This document shows, one piece after another, positions 43,434 to 51,051 of a DNA stretch of 51,567 nt. The stretch lies in contig CAYYPK010000043.1 in NCBI GenBank assembly GCA_964473525.1, positions 1 to 51,567 of the forward strand, written 5' to 3'. Below the pieces are notes generated by a model that did no database searches, had not been told where the DNA came from, and saw only the letters and a program-made list of their open reading frames with translations. Positions within the stretch are counted from its first letter, which is position 1. Each line of letters opens with the position of its first letter. Position numbers and translations under genes: made by a program. Source of the DNA: GCA-2687025 sp964473525 (lineage in GTDB: Bacteria > Poribacteria > WGA-4E > GCA-2687025).

Positions 43434-44201
43434 GTGAGGACAGTAGTTCTATCCCTGGCCATAGCTGTAGTGGCAATTACCGCGCTCGCCGAGGAGGTCG
43501 AAGGGTTGGTGCTCGCGCTGACCTTCGATGAGGTCGGCGCGCCAGAGGATCTCTCCGACGACCCAGCAGACGTGGCGATCAACGGCAAACTCGCCTGGGC
43601 GCCTGGGGAGAAGGGACAGGCGGTGGAGTTTGACGGAAACAACGCGAACCTGGTCGAAATCTCCCACGCGGACAAGCTGGCGGGCATGACCGCCATGACG
43701 ATCACCGCGTGGTTCCAGACAAGAGACGTCGCCGACGCCGAAGGCATGTCGATCATGTCCAAGCGACTGGCGTGGCAGCAGGGAGACGCGTACAACCTCT
43801 TCATCTGGACCGGGCAGACCGTCCGCGCGCGTGTCAACGGAGCGGGAGAGATCGTCACTACCACGGCAATCCAGGACGACACCTGGTACCACATAGCCTA
43901 TGTCTTCGACGCCGATGCTGGCGCCGAGGCCGTCAAGTTGATCCTCGACGGCGTCGTGGAAACTGTCGGCGCCCATCCCGGCCCCGAGGTGATCGCCGAC
44001 GAGTCCCCGGTCTGGATAGGCGAGTTAGACCCGAATCGCGGATTCGCCTGGAACGGTCTCATAGACGAGGTGACCATGTGGAACCGCGCGCTGTCCGAGG
44101 AGGAAATCGAGGAACTACGCGACACAGGGATCCTTGAAACACTCGCCGTCGGCGCTTCTGGGAAGCTGGCTACGACGTGGGGTGGGCTCCGCAACCGGTA
44201 G
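43434..44201 (+). CDS. Secreted LamG-type lectin-like protein
   Basis: A protein of 255 residues with a signal peptide (VVLSLAIAVVAITALA) and one LamG/Laminin_G_3 domain. Core motifs are LVLALTFDE, GQAVEFDGNNANLVEI, MTITAWFQTRD, DTWYHIAYVFD, VKLILDGVVE and WNGLIDEVTMWNRALSEEEIEEL. This fold binds carbohydrate or protein ligands outside the cell. After the domain comes a short tail, GASGKLATTWGGLRNR, which resembles the tail of the TolB-like protein at 50.6 kb and may act as a sorting tag. The GTG start follows GATAAGGAGACGGC. It lies in the same direction as paralogue B. No catalytic residues are present. Confidence 0.88.
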   Translation: MRTVVLSLAIAVVAITALAEEVEGLVLALTFDEVGAPEDLSDDPADVAINGKLAWAPGEKGQAVEFDGNNANLVEISHADKLAGMTAMTITAWFQTRDVADAEGMSIMSKRLAWQQGDAYNLFIWTGQTVRARVNGAGEIVTTTAIQDDTWYHIAYVFDADAGAEAVKLILDGVVETVGAHPGPEVIADESPVWIGELDPNRGFAWNGLIDEVTMWNRALSEEEIEELRDTGILETLAVGASGKLATTWGGLRNR

Positions 44202-44610
44202 GCCTCCGCAGGCCCGGGGAGACGGATGAGTCGTCGCTGGTGGCCCATACTGCGGCGCGGTTGCGGCAAGATGGGGCCGCCATCGGCATAGTCGATCTGA
44301 CTGCCGTCGGACAGAACCTGACGGCAGAGCAGTGGTAAGGAGGCTTGCTCGTAGAGCCGGCGGAAACTCGACATCGAGGACCAGCTCGAGGAGTTCTGGG
44401 ACACCCACTCGGATCTTGGGCCGCTCCACCAATGGGCGTTAGCCGTGCGGGAGGCAGTGGCACCGTCCACTGAGCGTGACATCATCGCATTCGTCGATGG
44501 GACCGATGTCGTTGTGAGCTTGCCGTTCTCGACCAACGAGTCCTTCGCCGCCATCCGAGCGTTCTACACACGCCGCGACGCCGAATCTGGAGCGTCAAGA
44601 CTCCGGCGGC
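44202..44610 (+). pseudogene. Remnant of an AAA-like (PF14516-type) ATPase
   Basis: Two frames reconstruct one degraded domain. In frame from 44225: ESSLVAHTAARLRQDG and IVDLTAVGQNLTAEQW, then TAA 44336-44338 where family members have Tyr. After a +1 shift near 44363: KLDIEDQLEEFWDTH, LGPLHQWALAVREAV, IAFVDGTDVVVSLPFSTN and FAAIRAFYTRRDAE. This follows, in order, the AAA-like domain found on many WD40 and signalling proteins. Walker A Gly-Lys has become Asp-Glu, and Walker B Asp-Glu has become Asp-Gly. The 3' end runs into the antisense NnrS-like gene, so it is truncated. A long plus-strand frame to 44945 beyond this point is antisense noise. Confidence 0.75.
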
Positions 44611-45977
44611 GGTACTGGTCGCGATCCGCGAGCCGTCGCAACGAGATTCACCGCCAGGCAGGTCACGCCAGCGAGAGCCAGAACGCCGGAGAACGCGAAA
44701 GCCGACGAGGCAGCCGTGCCTATGATCGGTATCGTCCTGTACACGGCAATCGGGACGACGAGATACACGACCCGCCCGACCGCCCCCAGGTTTACCAGCC
44801 AGAAAGTGGCTCCGACGAGGGACGGATACGCTGGGCTGCCCGCCCGGATGAAGCCAGGGATCATGCGGGGCGCAACGCCGACGATAAGGTTCGTCACGAA
44901 CCCCATCAGGTAGGCGTGCCGCACGACATCCGGCCGAACGGGTAGACCGGCCCCGGCGATGACAGACGCACTACTGGCAAGGTCCAAACCTGCGCCCACG
45001 ACTAGCCAGACGTACGCAGCGTAGATCGACCAGTCGAACCGTCCGAACGCGGCCGTTGCTGGCGTCCTGTCTCGGTCGCGCCTCCCACGACCTGTGAGGA
45101 CGGCGAGCCGCCATACCAGCAACAGGATCAGCGCGGCCTTGAGCGCGCGGCCCACGTAGCCTGCATGAACACGCGGAAGCGTTGGACTGATTGGGAGCGT
45201 GCCGAGGATTTGCAGACCGACGGCAGCCAGGAAGACATACGCAAACGCGCGCGTATTCCACTGGGGCGTCGGCAGGCCCAGGTACAGAGGAAGGAGTCGG
45301 ATTGAGAAGGCGAACGACACAGGTAGTAACGTGAGCCCCGTGAAGGCCTCGACCGACCACAGGTTCCACGTCCGATCGACCACGACATCGCCTGCCCACG
45401 CCATGCGGCCGAGTAGGATCAGGTGGGCCGAGGTGTACACGAGGAACCCGACCATCATCATGCCGAAGAACGGCCGCACCGTCATCAACTTCGGCTTCGT
45501 AGCAGACGCGCGGCGGACCTGCCGAAGGACACCCACCAGAAGCGCGAGATACGTCAGCACTCCCCACCAGACCATGAATGCGGAGATGACGATCGACCAG
45601 GTCAGGACGCCGAATGCAATGCCTGACTCACAGTATGGCTGCACCGAATGGCACACCATGCGCAGCAGAAGTCCGAGGCCAATCAGCCATAGGATCCGAG
45701 GCAGCCAGTGTGGGTTCCGAAGCGGGAATCCGGCCAGTCGAGGAATGAAGTGCAGGCTCACTCCGATAATGAACAGCCCGGCCCACCCGATGAGCTGGAT
45801 GTAGCCATGAACTTGGATGTACGTGGCGTAGCCGTCGCCAAGCGGGAAGGTGTAACCGATCACGAACGCCAAGTGGCCGGCAAGGGCGAACCCGCCTAGA
45901 ATGGCGGCGCTCAGAGCAAGCCATATGGCGCGGATCTGGAACGTTGTGTGGCGCGGGCTCCTGCTGGACACCATCAC
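44595..45977 (-). CDS. NnrS-like polytopic membrane protein
   Basis: A protein of 460 residues with about twelve transmembrane helices. Family-type landmarks are VHGYIQLIGWAGLFIIGVSLHFIPRLAG in the first third and HAYLMGFVTNLIVGVAPRMIPGF in the last. The His residues in these helices are candidate heme or copper ligands, as in NnrS, a protein induced by nitric oxide in denitrifiers. Whether this one handles nitrosative stress is not shown by context. The start is ATG 45977 (or 45974), with AGGTAGG just upstream. Its last codons overlap the dead AAA-like ATPase remnant on the other strand. Confidence 0.75.
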   Translation of the reverse strand: MMVSSRSPRHTTFQIRAIWLALSAAILGGFALAGHLAFVIGYTFPLGDGYATYIQVHGYIQLIGWAGLFIIGVSLHFIPRLAGFPLRNPHWLPRILWLIGLGLLLRMVCHSVQPYCESGIAFGVLTWSIVISAFMVWWGVLTYLALLVGVLRQVRRASATKPKLMTVRPFFGMMMVGFLVYTSAHLILLGRMAWAGDVVVDRTWNLWSVEAFTGLTLLPVSFAFSIRLLPLYLGLPTPQWNTRAFAYVFLAAVGLQILGTLPISPTLPRVHAGYVGRALKAALILLLVWRLAVLTGRGRRDRDRTPATAAFGRFDWSIYAAYVWLVVGAGLDLASSASVIAGAGLPVRPDVVRHAYLMGFVTNLIVGVAPRMIPGFIRAGSPAYPSLVGATFWLVNLGAVGRVVYLVVPIAVYRTIPIIGTAASSAFAFSGVLALAGVTCLAVNLVATARGSRPVPPPES

Positions 45978-46199
45978 ATCCTACCTCACACCGGCGACCG
46001 GCTACACGACCGGTCTGGCGTGGAACCGCGCGTGCGGAGCGCGCCATTCGTGGCAGCGGGCCGACCCGTCCATGAGGGTGTGAGCGGATCGCGACACACG
46101 CCCGCCACCGCGATCGGACCGACCAGGCAGCGCCACGCGGGCCATACTCAAATCGTGCTGTGAACCTCCGCTGCCGACCGGAAATTGTCTCGCGCATAC

Positions 46200-46228
46200 T
46201 TGCGCGCACACTCTCCCTATGGTATTCT
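46200..46228 (+). promoter_or_regulatory. Candidate sigma-70 promoter
   Basis: TTGCGC (46200-46205) and TATTCT (46223-46228) with a 17-bp spacer in a relatively AT-rich gap, 41 bp before the GTG of the small gene that opens the tail-fibre-like operon. Only partial matches to consensus. Confidence 0.3.
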
Positions 46229-46268
46229 CGTGTACCGGACTAGTTACACGACGGGAGGCGTTGGCTAA

Positions 46269-46544
46269 GTGTCAGAAGCGGATACCGTGGTGGGCGCGCT
46301 GAAGCCTGAGCGGCATGACCACTTTCGTCGGCTGCGGCAGGCTCTTGCCCGGTGTCGAGAGGAGGAACTGCAGGCGCACGAGGCGCTGCTGGACGCGCGC
46401 GTCGTCATCGGCGCCCTGCAAACGCAACTCGCCAAGCTGTGGGACGAGACGGTGGCGGAGCACGACCTTCGCCCGGACGGAGAATACACGCTCGACGACG
46501 CTGGGCGGATCATCGAGATCGCGCCTGCGACGTCGGCAGGCTGA
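46269..46544 (+). CDS. Small coiled-coil protein before the fibre-like gene
   Basis: A 91-residue, highly charged, helical protein with no signal peptide: DHFRRLRQALARCREEELQ, then HEALLDARVVIGALQTQLAKLWDE, followed by an acidic beta-like tail EYTLDDAGRIIEIAP. It could be an assembly helper or a spacer protein for the fibre-like product. The GTG start follows GACGGGAGG at a rather long spacing of about ten bases. Not recognised as a named family. Confidence 0.6.
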   Translation: MSEADTVVGALKPERHDHFRRLRQALARCREEELQAHEALLDARVVIGALQTQLAKLWDETVAEHDLRPDGEYTLDDAGRIIEIAPATSAG

Positions 46545-46556
46545 GGGAGGCCCACT

Positions 46557-47447
46557 ATGCCCGCGCCCGATTACCCCATCTATCCCAAGGACATCTATAC
46601 GCCCGGAGAGGATCCGGTGCCCGGCACGAACACGACCGGTGTTGAGCTGAATGCCAGCTACTTCGACGTGCGCGACTACGAAATCAGCCGCATCGAGACG
46701 GTCCTTGGCGCTGGCCTTGTCCCGACCGATGCCAATGACGCGCCTGAGGCCGCGCTGTCGACCCACGCCGTTGTCGCCAAGTCCGGTTCTACTCTGTACT
46801 ACCTGAACCTTGCGCCCAGCGGCTCCGACACGGTGGGCGTCGGCTCGTTCGGCTCGGGCGCCCCCGCCGGTCTGCTGCACGTGCGTCAGGGAAACTCCGG
46901 CGCTACGCCAGACACCGATGCTGACGCGCTTGTTGTAGAGGGCGATGGCGCGACGGGCATCTCGGTACTCTCTCCGGACGCGAGCAACGCCCAATTGTAT
47001 TTGGGCTCCGCGACGGACGGCCTCGGCGCGTATGTCCGGTGGAATCACACCCAGAACAGGCTCGCCCTGGCGACCTCGACTGCCGACGGGGAGATCCGCA
47101 TCAGGACCGGCAACGAAGGCACGGCGATGACGCTCCACGACGATCAGCGCGTGTCGATCGGGACGACGTTCCCTGGCGGGCAACTGAAGGTGGAGCAGCC
47201 GTCCACCGGGGCCGTGCGGCCCGCTCTTACGCTTATCCAGAGGAACGAGGAGCAGGAATTCATCGTCTATCGCGGGACGTCCGACAGCGGGGAGTTGGCG
47301 TACAGCCTCGTGGGGGAGGGCGACGTGACGACGGCGACACGTCAAGGGTTTGTGAAGGTGAACGTCACGGACGACGGAAGCGAACTCGCCGACCAAGACT
47401 ACTACATGNNNNNNNNNNNNNNNNNNNNNNTCTACACCCTGGCCTAG
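46557..47447 (+). CDS. Tail-fibre-like repetitive protein (contains assembly gap)
   Basis: A protein of 296 residues with no signal peptide. After an extended N-terminal segment (DYPIYPKDIYTPGEDPVPGT) it shows beta-rich fibre-type repeats: GLLHVRQGNSGATPDTDADALVVEGDG, ISVLSPDASNAQLYLGSAT, YVRWNHTQNRLALATSTADGEIRIRTG, and VSIGTTFPGGQLKVEQPS. The 'VSIGT...G.L.V' pattern is characteristic of trimeric phage tail fibres and similar adhesins. 22 Ns interrupt the last ~15 codons; the frame shown assumes the gap length is exact. No capsid, tail or lysis genes occur nearby. An N-terminal chaperone-like small gene and a downstream small gene complete a three-gene set. Confidence 0.65.
   Translation: MPAPDYPIYPKDIYTPGEDPVPGTNTTGVELNASYFDVRDYEISRIETVLGAGLVPTDANDAPEAALSTHAVVAKSGSTLYYLNLAPSGSDTVGVGSFGSGAPAGLLHVRQGNSGATPDTDADALVVEGDGATGISVLSPDASNAQLYLGSATDGLGAYVRWNHTQNRLALATSTADGEIRIRTGNEGTAMTLHDDQRVSIGTTFPGGQLKVEQPSTGAVRPALTLIQRNEEQEFIVYRGTSDSGELAYSLVGEGDVTTATRQGFVKVNVTDDGSELADQDYYMXXXXXXXXYTLA
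47409..47430. other. Assembly gap (22 Ns)
   Basis: Unresolved bases within the 3' end of the tail-fibre-like gene. The length is 1 modulo 3, and the downstream frame closes properly at TAG 47445-47447 if the length is right. Confidence 1.
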
Positions 47448-47458
47448 GAGGCAGTTGC

Positions 47459-47695
47459 ATGGCGAAACGAATACGAGCGCACCGACACACGGTTACGACC
47501 TACTACGATGACGCCGGCGCCGAAGCCCGGGTAGAGCATGAGGTTTCTTACCTCAAGGAGGATGTCGACGATGCGACGCTCTCCCGGTGGGTGGACGTCG
47601 AGACACCCGACATCTCAGACGGACGGACAGTGAGCGCCCAGCGCGCGAAGATCGAAGCGGGCGCGAGGACTGCCGAAGGGATCGCCTCGCGGTAA
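47459..47695 (+). CDS. Small hypothetical protein after the fibre-like gene
   Basis: A 78-residue soluble protein: AKRIRAHRHTVTTYYDD, then VEHEVSYLKEDVDDATLSRWV and ISDGRTVSAQRAKIEAGART. It has mixed charge and no recognisable domain. ATG 47459 has TAGGAGGCAGTTGC upstream, a strong site that overlaps the stop of the fibre-like gene, so it is co-translated with it. Confidence 0.55.
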   Translation: MAKRIRAHRHTVTTYYDDAGAEARVEHEVSYLKEDVDDATLSRWVDVETPDISDGRTVSAQRAKIEAGARTAEGIASR

Positions 47696-47941
47696 CCGCC
47701 CGCGTCCCGTGGCCTCCGCACTGCGCGCGTGGACACCACGGTCTCGCGAAAGCCTCGAGACCGGTCGACTCTACACGCCGAGCCGCCTGCCGCGCTGACG
47801 TAGTTCCGGCAAGGCAAACAGGCACGAGGGCGCACGCTCAGGACAGTTCCGGTTGCGCTCATCGCGACGGGGGAAACACTGAGAGCCGCACGCAGGATCT
47901 CAGCCGGCGCGGGCGCCGCTCAATTTGCGGGAGAAGGGACC

Positions 47942-49687
47942 ATGGCGAAGACACACCACGACGTACTAGTAGGCATGATGGGACTCAACGGCATCCCCGC
48001 CATGGGGAGCACCGGCGCGACATTCGACTCGCTGAAGACGCAGCTCAGACGCGCGTACGAAGGCGATCCGATCAGCCCATACCAGGCGTGCAACGCGATC
48101 CACACCTACCTAGACCAACGTGGGTGGACGCGCAACGCGCCCGACCCAGGCGAAACGACCGACCCCCCGTACCAGTCTGGGCCAGACCACCCTGATGAGG
48201 ATGAGCGCGAGTACCGCATCGAGCACAATGCAGACGCGCAAGCCACTTTCATCCGCGCGATCGCAGAGGTGAATGCTGAAGTCGGCGGCGGCAACCTCAT
48301 AGGGGTCATCTCGCGGAACCTAGCGGCGCTTGTGAAAGGTAAGGACGGGGAGAGGTGGGCCTGGGATCCGGACGACCTGGCCGACTATGCCGGGCGGGTG
48401 TGCCAGAAGATCAAGGACGACGGTAACGAGGATCTTGTCGCCGGGTGGTACCTGTCCGACGAAGGGTGGTTCGGCAAGGACGTGGAGAAGGAGCACTTCC
48501 GGACCGCGGCCGTGGCGGTGCACCAGGCACAGAAGTGCAAGGGCGTCAACTGGCCGTTCCTCTGGGCGGAGCCGGGGAACGCCTCGTGGACGGCGCAGAA
48601 GCCCGACCGATACTTCTGGAAGAAGGACGCGACGACCGGGAAGCAGAGGTACGCCGTGTGGCCGGACACGGAGTTCGATACCTGGCTGCGCTACTTCTTT
48701 CCAGACACCTATCCGCCACCGCCCGCTCCGCCAGATCCCAACCAGGAGCTCGCCCTTGGTGACGCCACGCTAGTTTTCATGCCGTTCGACTACCCGTGGG
48801 CATCGCCTCTGAACCGGCTGCGGTACAGACGGCATCAGTGGTTCGATAACGTCGTCAGCGACAAGCTGGCGGAGAACCCGCCGATGATGGGCTGGGACAC
48901 CTGGCTCGACGTGTTCCGCACAACGTACCCGACGACCGACGCGGGCTACGCGTCGCGCCTGAAGTTCAATCCCGTCATCGCCGCATCCATGCAGGAATCG
49001 GACACGCTGTGGCCTCGGCACGTAGACATGCACCGCACGATCCGCGGGCTGCTGGACCTCCGTCAGAAATGGATCGACGACTATGCCGACCACCGGCTGA
49101 GTGGCTTCTGGATGATCTCGTGGAACCAGGGCCTGAGTGCGGGCAGGTACGCCTCGGACAACTGGGAGCAGACGGGGACGACGAAGTACCGATACGCCGA
49201 AGCAGTGCAGAACGAGGTCACTGCTGGTACCGAGGCGGTTCCTGGCATCAGCGGAGCTAGCGACAGTAAGATACTGGACGTGGAGCTTGAGGCAGACAAG
49301 TTCCGAGTCGAGTACCAGGTCGCGCCAACCGCGGTGATGGGGTCGGTGGACATGGGGGACGGCACGACGATGGGCGAGCGGCCACAGTGGCACATCGACA
49401 TCAGGATGACGAGCAGCCCCACCGGTGCTCTCGTCCGGAGAATCACGGAACACGAGGACGACGACAACGCTCCAACGATTCCGCACGGGATCTACAATGC
49501 CCGGGCGGACGCTCAGGGGGCAGATGAGTTGGTCGGCACGTCGGCCTATTGGGATCGCTTGTATGATCGAGGCGGAAACGACGGCAAGGACGCCCCAGGA
49601 GAGAACCAGCAATACGGCGCGTGGCTCGTGCTCAACGGCGACACAGTGACGCAGACCGACGGTCTCAACCTGTTCACGAATCCGTGA
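47942..49687 (+). CDS. Glycoside-hydrolase-like protein with duplicated C-terminal module
   Basis: A protein of 581 residues without an obvious signal peptide. The middle has a TIM-barrel-like pattern: DLVAGWYLSDEGWFG with a candidate acid, VNWPFLWAEPGN, and LGDATLVFMPFDYPWAS. HRLSGFWMISWNQG near residue 390 matches the terminal strand of GH-like barrels. I cannot name the family or assign both catalytic acids. After a linker (residues ~420-470) comes a ~110-residue module, from MGERPQWHIDIRMTSSPTG to TVTQTDGLNLFTNP. A copy of this module follows downstream at 50.7 kb as a separate orphan. The ATG follows GGGAGAAGGGACC. The gene stops 10 bp before the TolB-like gene. Confidence 0.65.
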   Translation: MAKTHHDVLVGMMGLNGIPAMGSTGATFDSLKTQLRRAYEGDPISPYQACNAIHTYLDQRGWTRNAPDPGETTDPPYQSGPDHPDEDEREYRIEHNADAQATFIRAIAEVNAEVGGGNLIGVISRNLAALVKGKDGERWAWDPDDLADYAGRVCQKIKDDGNEDLVAGWYLSDEGWFGKDVEKEHFRTAAVAVHQAQKCKGVNWPFLWAEPGNASWTAQKPDRYFWKKDATTGKQRYAVWPDTEFDTWLRYFFPDTYPPPPAPPDPNQELALGDATLVFMPFDYPWASPLNRLRYRRHQWFDNVVSDKLAENPPMMGWDTWLDVFRTTYPTTDAGYASRLKFNPVIAASMQESDTLWPRHVDMHRTIRGLLDLRQKWIDDYADHRLSGFWMISWNQGLSAGRYASDNWEQTGTTKYRYAEAVQNEVTAGTEAVPGISGASDSKILDVELEADKFRVEYQVAPTAVMGSVDMGDGTTMGERPQWHIDIRMTSSPTGALVRRITEHEDDDNAPTIPHGIYNARADAQGADELVGTSAYWDRLYDRGGNDGKDAPGENQQYGAWLVLNGDTVTQTDGLNLFTNP

Positions 49688-50696
49688 GGGTGCGGCCATG
49701 CGCTTGTCGAGGGTCTGGTACCTGCTGTTGGTCCTGGGATGCGCGGTCGGATCGGCCATGTCAGCGGCCGCGCCGCGCGTGACTTTTGTGCGGCTGGGGC
49801 AGCCACAGCTTGGGCTGTGGTCGGCCGACCCCGGCAGCGGCGCCGTGGCGGTCGCGGTGCCTTCTGCTGGCCAGTACCTGTCACATGCCCGGATCTCGCC
49901 ACAAGGGGGTCTAGCGGCGTTCTCGGCCGGGCCCACCGACGTTGACATTGAGCTGTACGTCATGCATCTGGACGGGACGGGCCGACGGAATATCACGAGC
50001 AGCGTGGGGCTCGACTGGAGACCGGAGTGGTCCCCGAATGGCTCCCGCATTGCGTTCGCGTCTACGCGGGATTCCCAGTGGCCTGCATCGAGGCTCACGG
50101 ACATCTACACGATGAACGCGGATGGCTCTGATGTCAGGCGTCTAACGACGCATCTCACCGAGGACATGACGCCAGCGTGGTCGCCGGACGGGCAGCAGAT
50201 CGTCTTCGCTACCGAGCGAGACAGTCCAGACCCGAAGTTCATCGTAGAGATCGAGGTATACGTCATGGACGCTGACGGCGGCAACAAGCGAAACCTGACG
50301 CAGCACGCGGACCTAGAGTACGAACCAGACTGGTCGCCCGACGGCACGCAGATCGCGTTCGCCGCGGGTGACGGCCGAATCAAGGATCCCGACATCCACC
50401 TCATCAGTGTGGACGGTACGGGTCGTCGACGTCTGACAACGCACTTCGCGATGGATACGGCTCCGGCGTGGTCGCCCGACGGCGCGCAGATCGCGTTCCA
50501 GTCGTCGCGCGACGGCCCGCCGGGCATCTACGTAATGGATGCTGACGGCGCGAACATCCGTCGGCTCACGGGGTCGCGGCATGGCGACATCTCGCCGGAC
50601 TGGTACAACCCGAATCGCGCGACCTCTGTATCGCCCCTGGCCAAGCGACCTCTCACGTGGGGGTGGATGAAGCAGTTGGGGCGCGCTCGACGGTGA
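49345..50696 (+). repeat. Tandem duplication, copy A
   Basis: Starts in the C-terminal module of the GH-like gene and includes the first TolB-like gene. It matches copy B at an offset of about 1342-1346 bp; for example the stretch CATCGACATCAGGATGACGA occurs at 49393 and 50739. Similarity continues to the window edge. Confidence 0.8.
49698..50696 (+). CDS. Secreted TolB/PD40-type beta-propeller protein (copy A)
   Basis: A protein of 332 residues with a signal peptide (VWYLLLVLGCAVGSAMSAAA). The mature part has PD40/WD40-like blades of the TolB type: DWRPEWSPNGSRIAFASTRDS, MTPAWSPDGQQIVFATERDS, YEPDWSPDGTQIAFAAGD, TAPAWSPDGAQIAFQSSRDG and ISPDWYNP, separated by Y-x-MNADGSD-x-RRLT segments. 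The C-terminus ends VSPLAKRPLTWGWMKQLG, resembling the tail of the LamG protein. Such propellers bind proteins or cell-wall-associated ligands outside the cytoplasm. It starts 10 bp after the GH-like gene stop, so it belongs to that operon. A second copy begins at 51052. Confidence 0.9.
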   Translation: MRLSRVWYLLLVLGCAVGSAMSAAAPRVTFVRLGQPQLGLWSADPGSGAVAVAVPSAGQYLSHARISPQGGLAAFSAGPTDVDIELYVMHLDGTGRRNITSSVGLDWRPEWSPNGSRIAFASTRDSQWPASRLTDIYTMNADGSDVRRLTTHLTEDMTPAWSPDGQQIVFATERDSPDPKFIVEIEVYVMDADGGNKRNLTQHADLEYEPDWSPDGTQIAFAAGDGRIKDPDIHLISVDGTGRRRLTTHFAMDTAPAWSPDGAQIAFQSSRDGPPGIYVMDADGANIRRLTGSRHGDISPDWYNPNRATSVSPLAKRPLTWGWMKQLGRARR

Positions 50697-50697
50697 C

Positions 50698-51048
50698 GTG
50701 CCTGGCGCCGTCGCCATGGGCGATAGGCCGGAGTGGCGCATCGACATCAGGATGACGAGTAGCCCGACTGGCACATTGGTCCGCAGGATCACCGAACACG
50801 CGAATCACACGAACGCGCTGACGATCCCGCACGGACTCTACAACGGCGACGCAGAGAGCGAAGGGACGGGCAGGCTGATCGGCACAGCGGCCTATTGGGA
50901 CGGCCTGTGGGATCGTGGCGCGGCGACTGACGGCACCAACGCGCCCTTCGACGCGGCCGTAGGGAGGGACTATGGCGCCCACTTGGTATTGAACGGAACG
51001 ACCGTCGCGCAGACCGACGGCGCAAACCTGTTCAAGAAGTGGGCCTAG
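50698..51048 (+). CDS. Orphan copy of the GH-like protein's C-terminal module
   Basis: A 116-residue frame from GTG 50698 to a stop at 51046-51048, beginning one base after the TolB-like stop. It matches the last ~115 residues of the GH-like protein (DRPEWRIDIRMTSSPTG, LVRRITEHANHTNALTIPHG, YWDGLWDRG...). It is shortened by about a dozen residues at its N-terminal end relative to that copy and has no signal peptide. It arose by tandem duplication, and it may be silent or may be a stand-alone adaptor. No independent ribosome binding site is visible. Confidence 0.7.
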   Translation: MPGAVAMGDRPEWRIDIRMTSSPTGTLVRRITEHANHTNALTIPHGLYNGDAESEGTGRLIGTAAYWDGLWDRGAATDGTNAPFDAAVGRDYGAHLVLNGTTVAQTDGANLFKKWA

Positions 51049-51051
51049 CCC

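Noticed and set aside
44610..44945. Continuation of the AAA-like remnant to 44945
   Set aside because: Past about 44600 the frame is antisense to the NnrS-like gene and loses similarity to the ATPase domain.
46269..47695. A prophage
   Set aside because: Only one fibre-like gene; no capsid, terminase, integrase or lysis genes in the surrounding 5 kb on either side.
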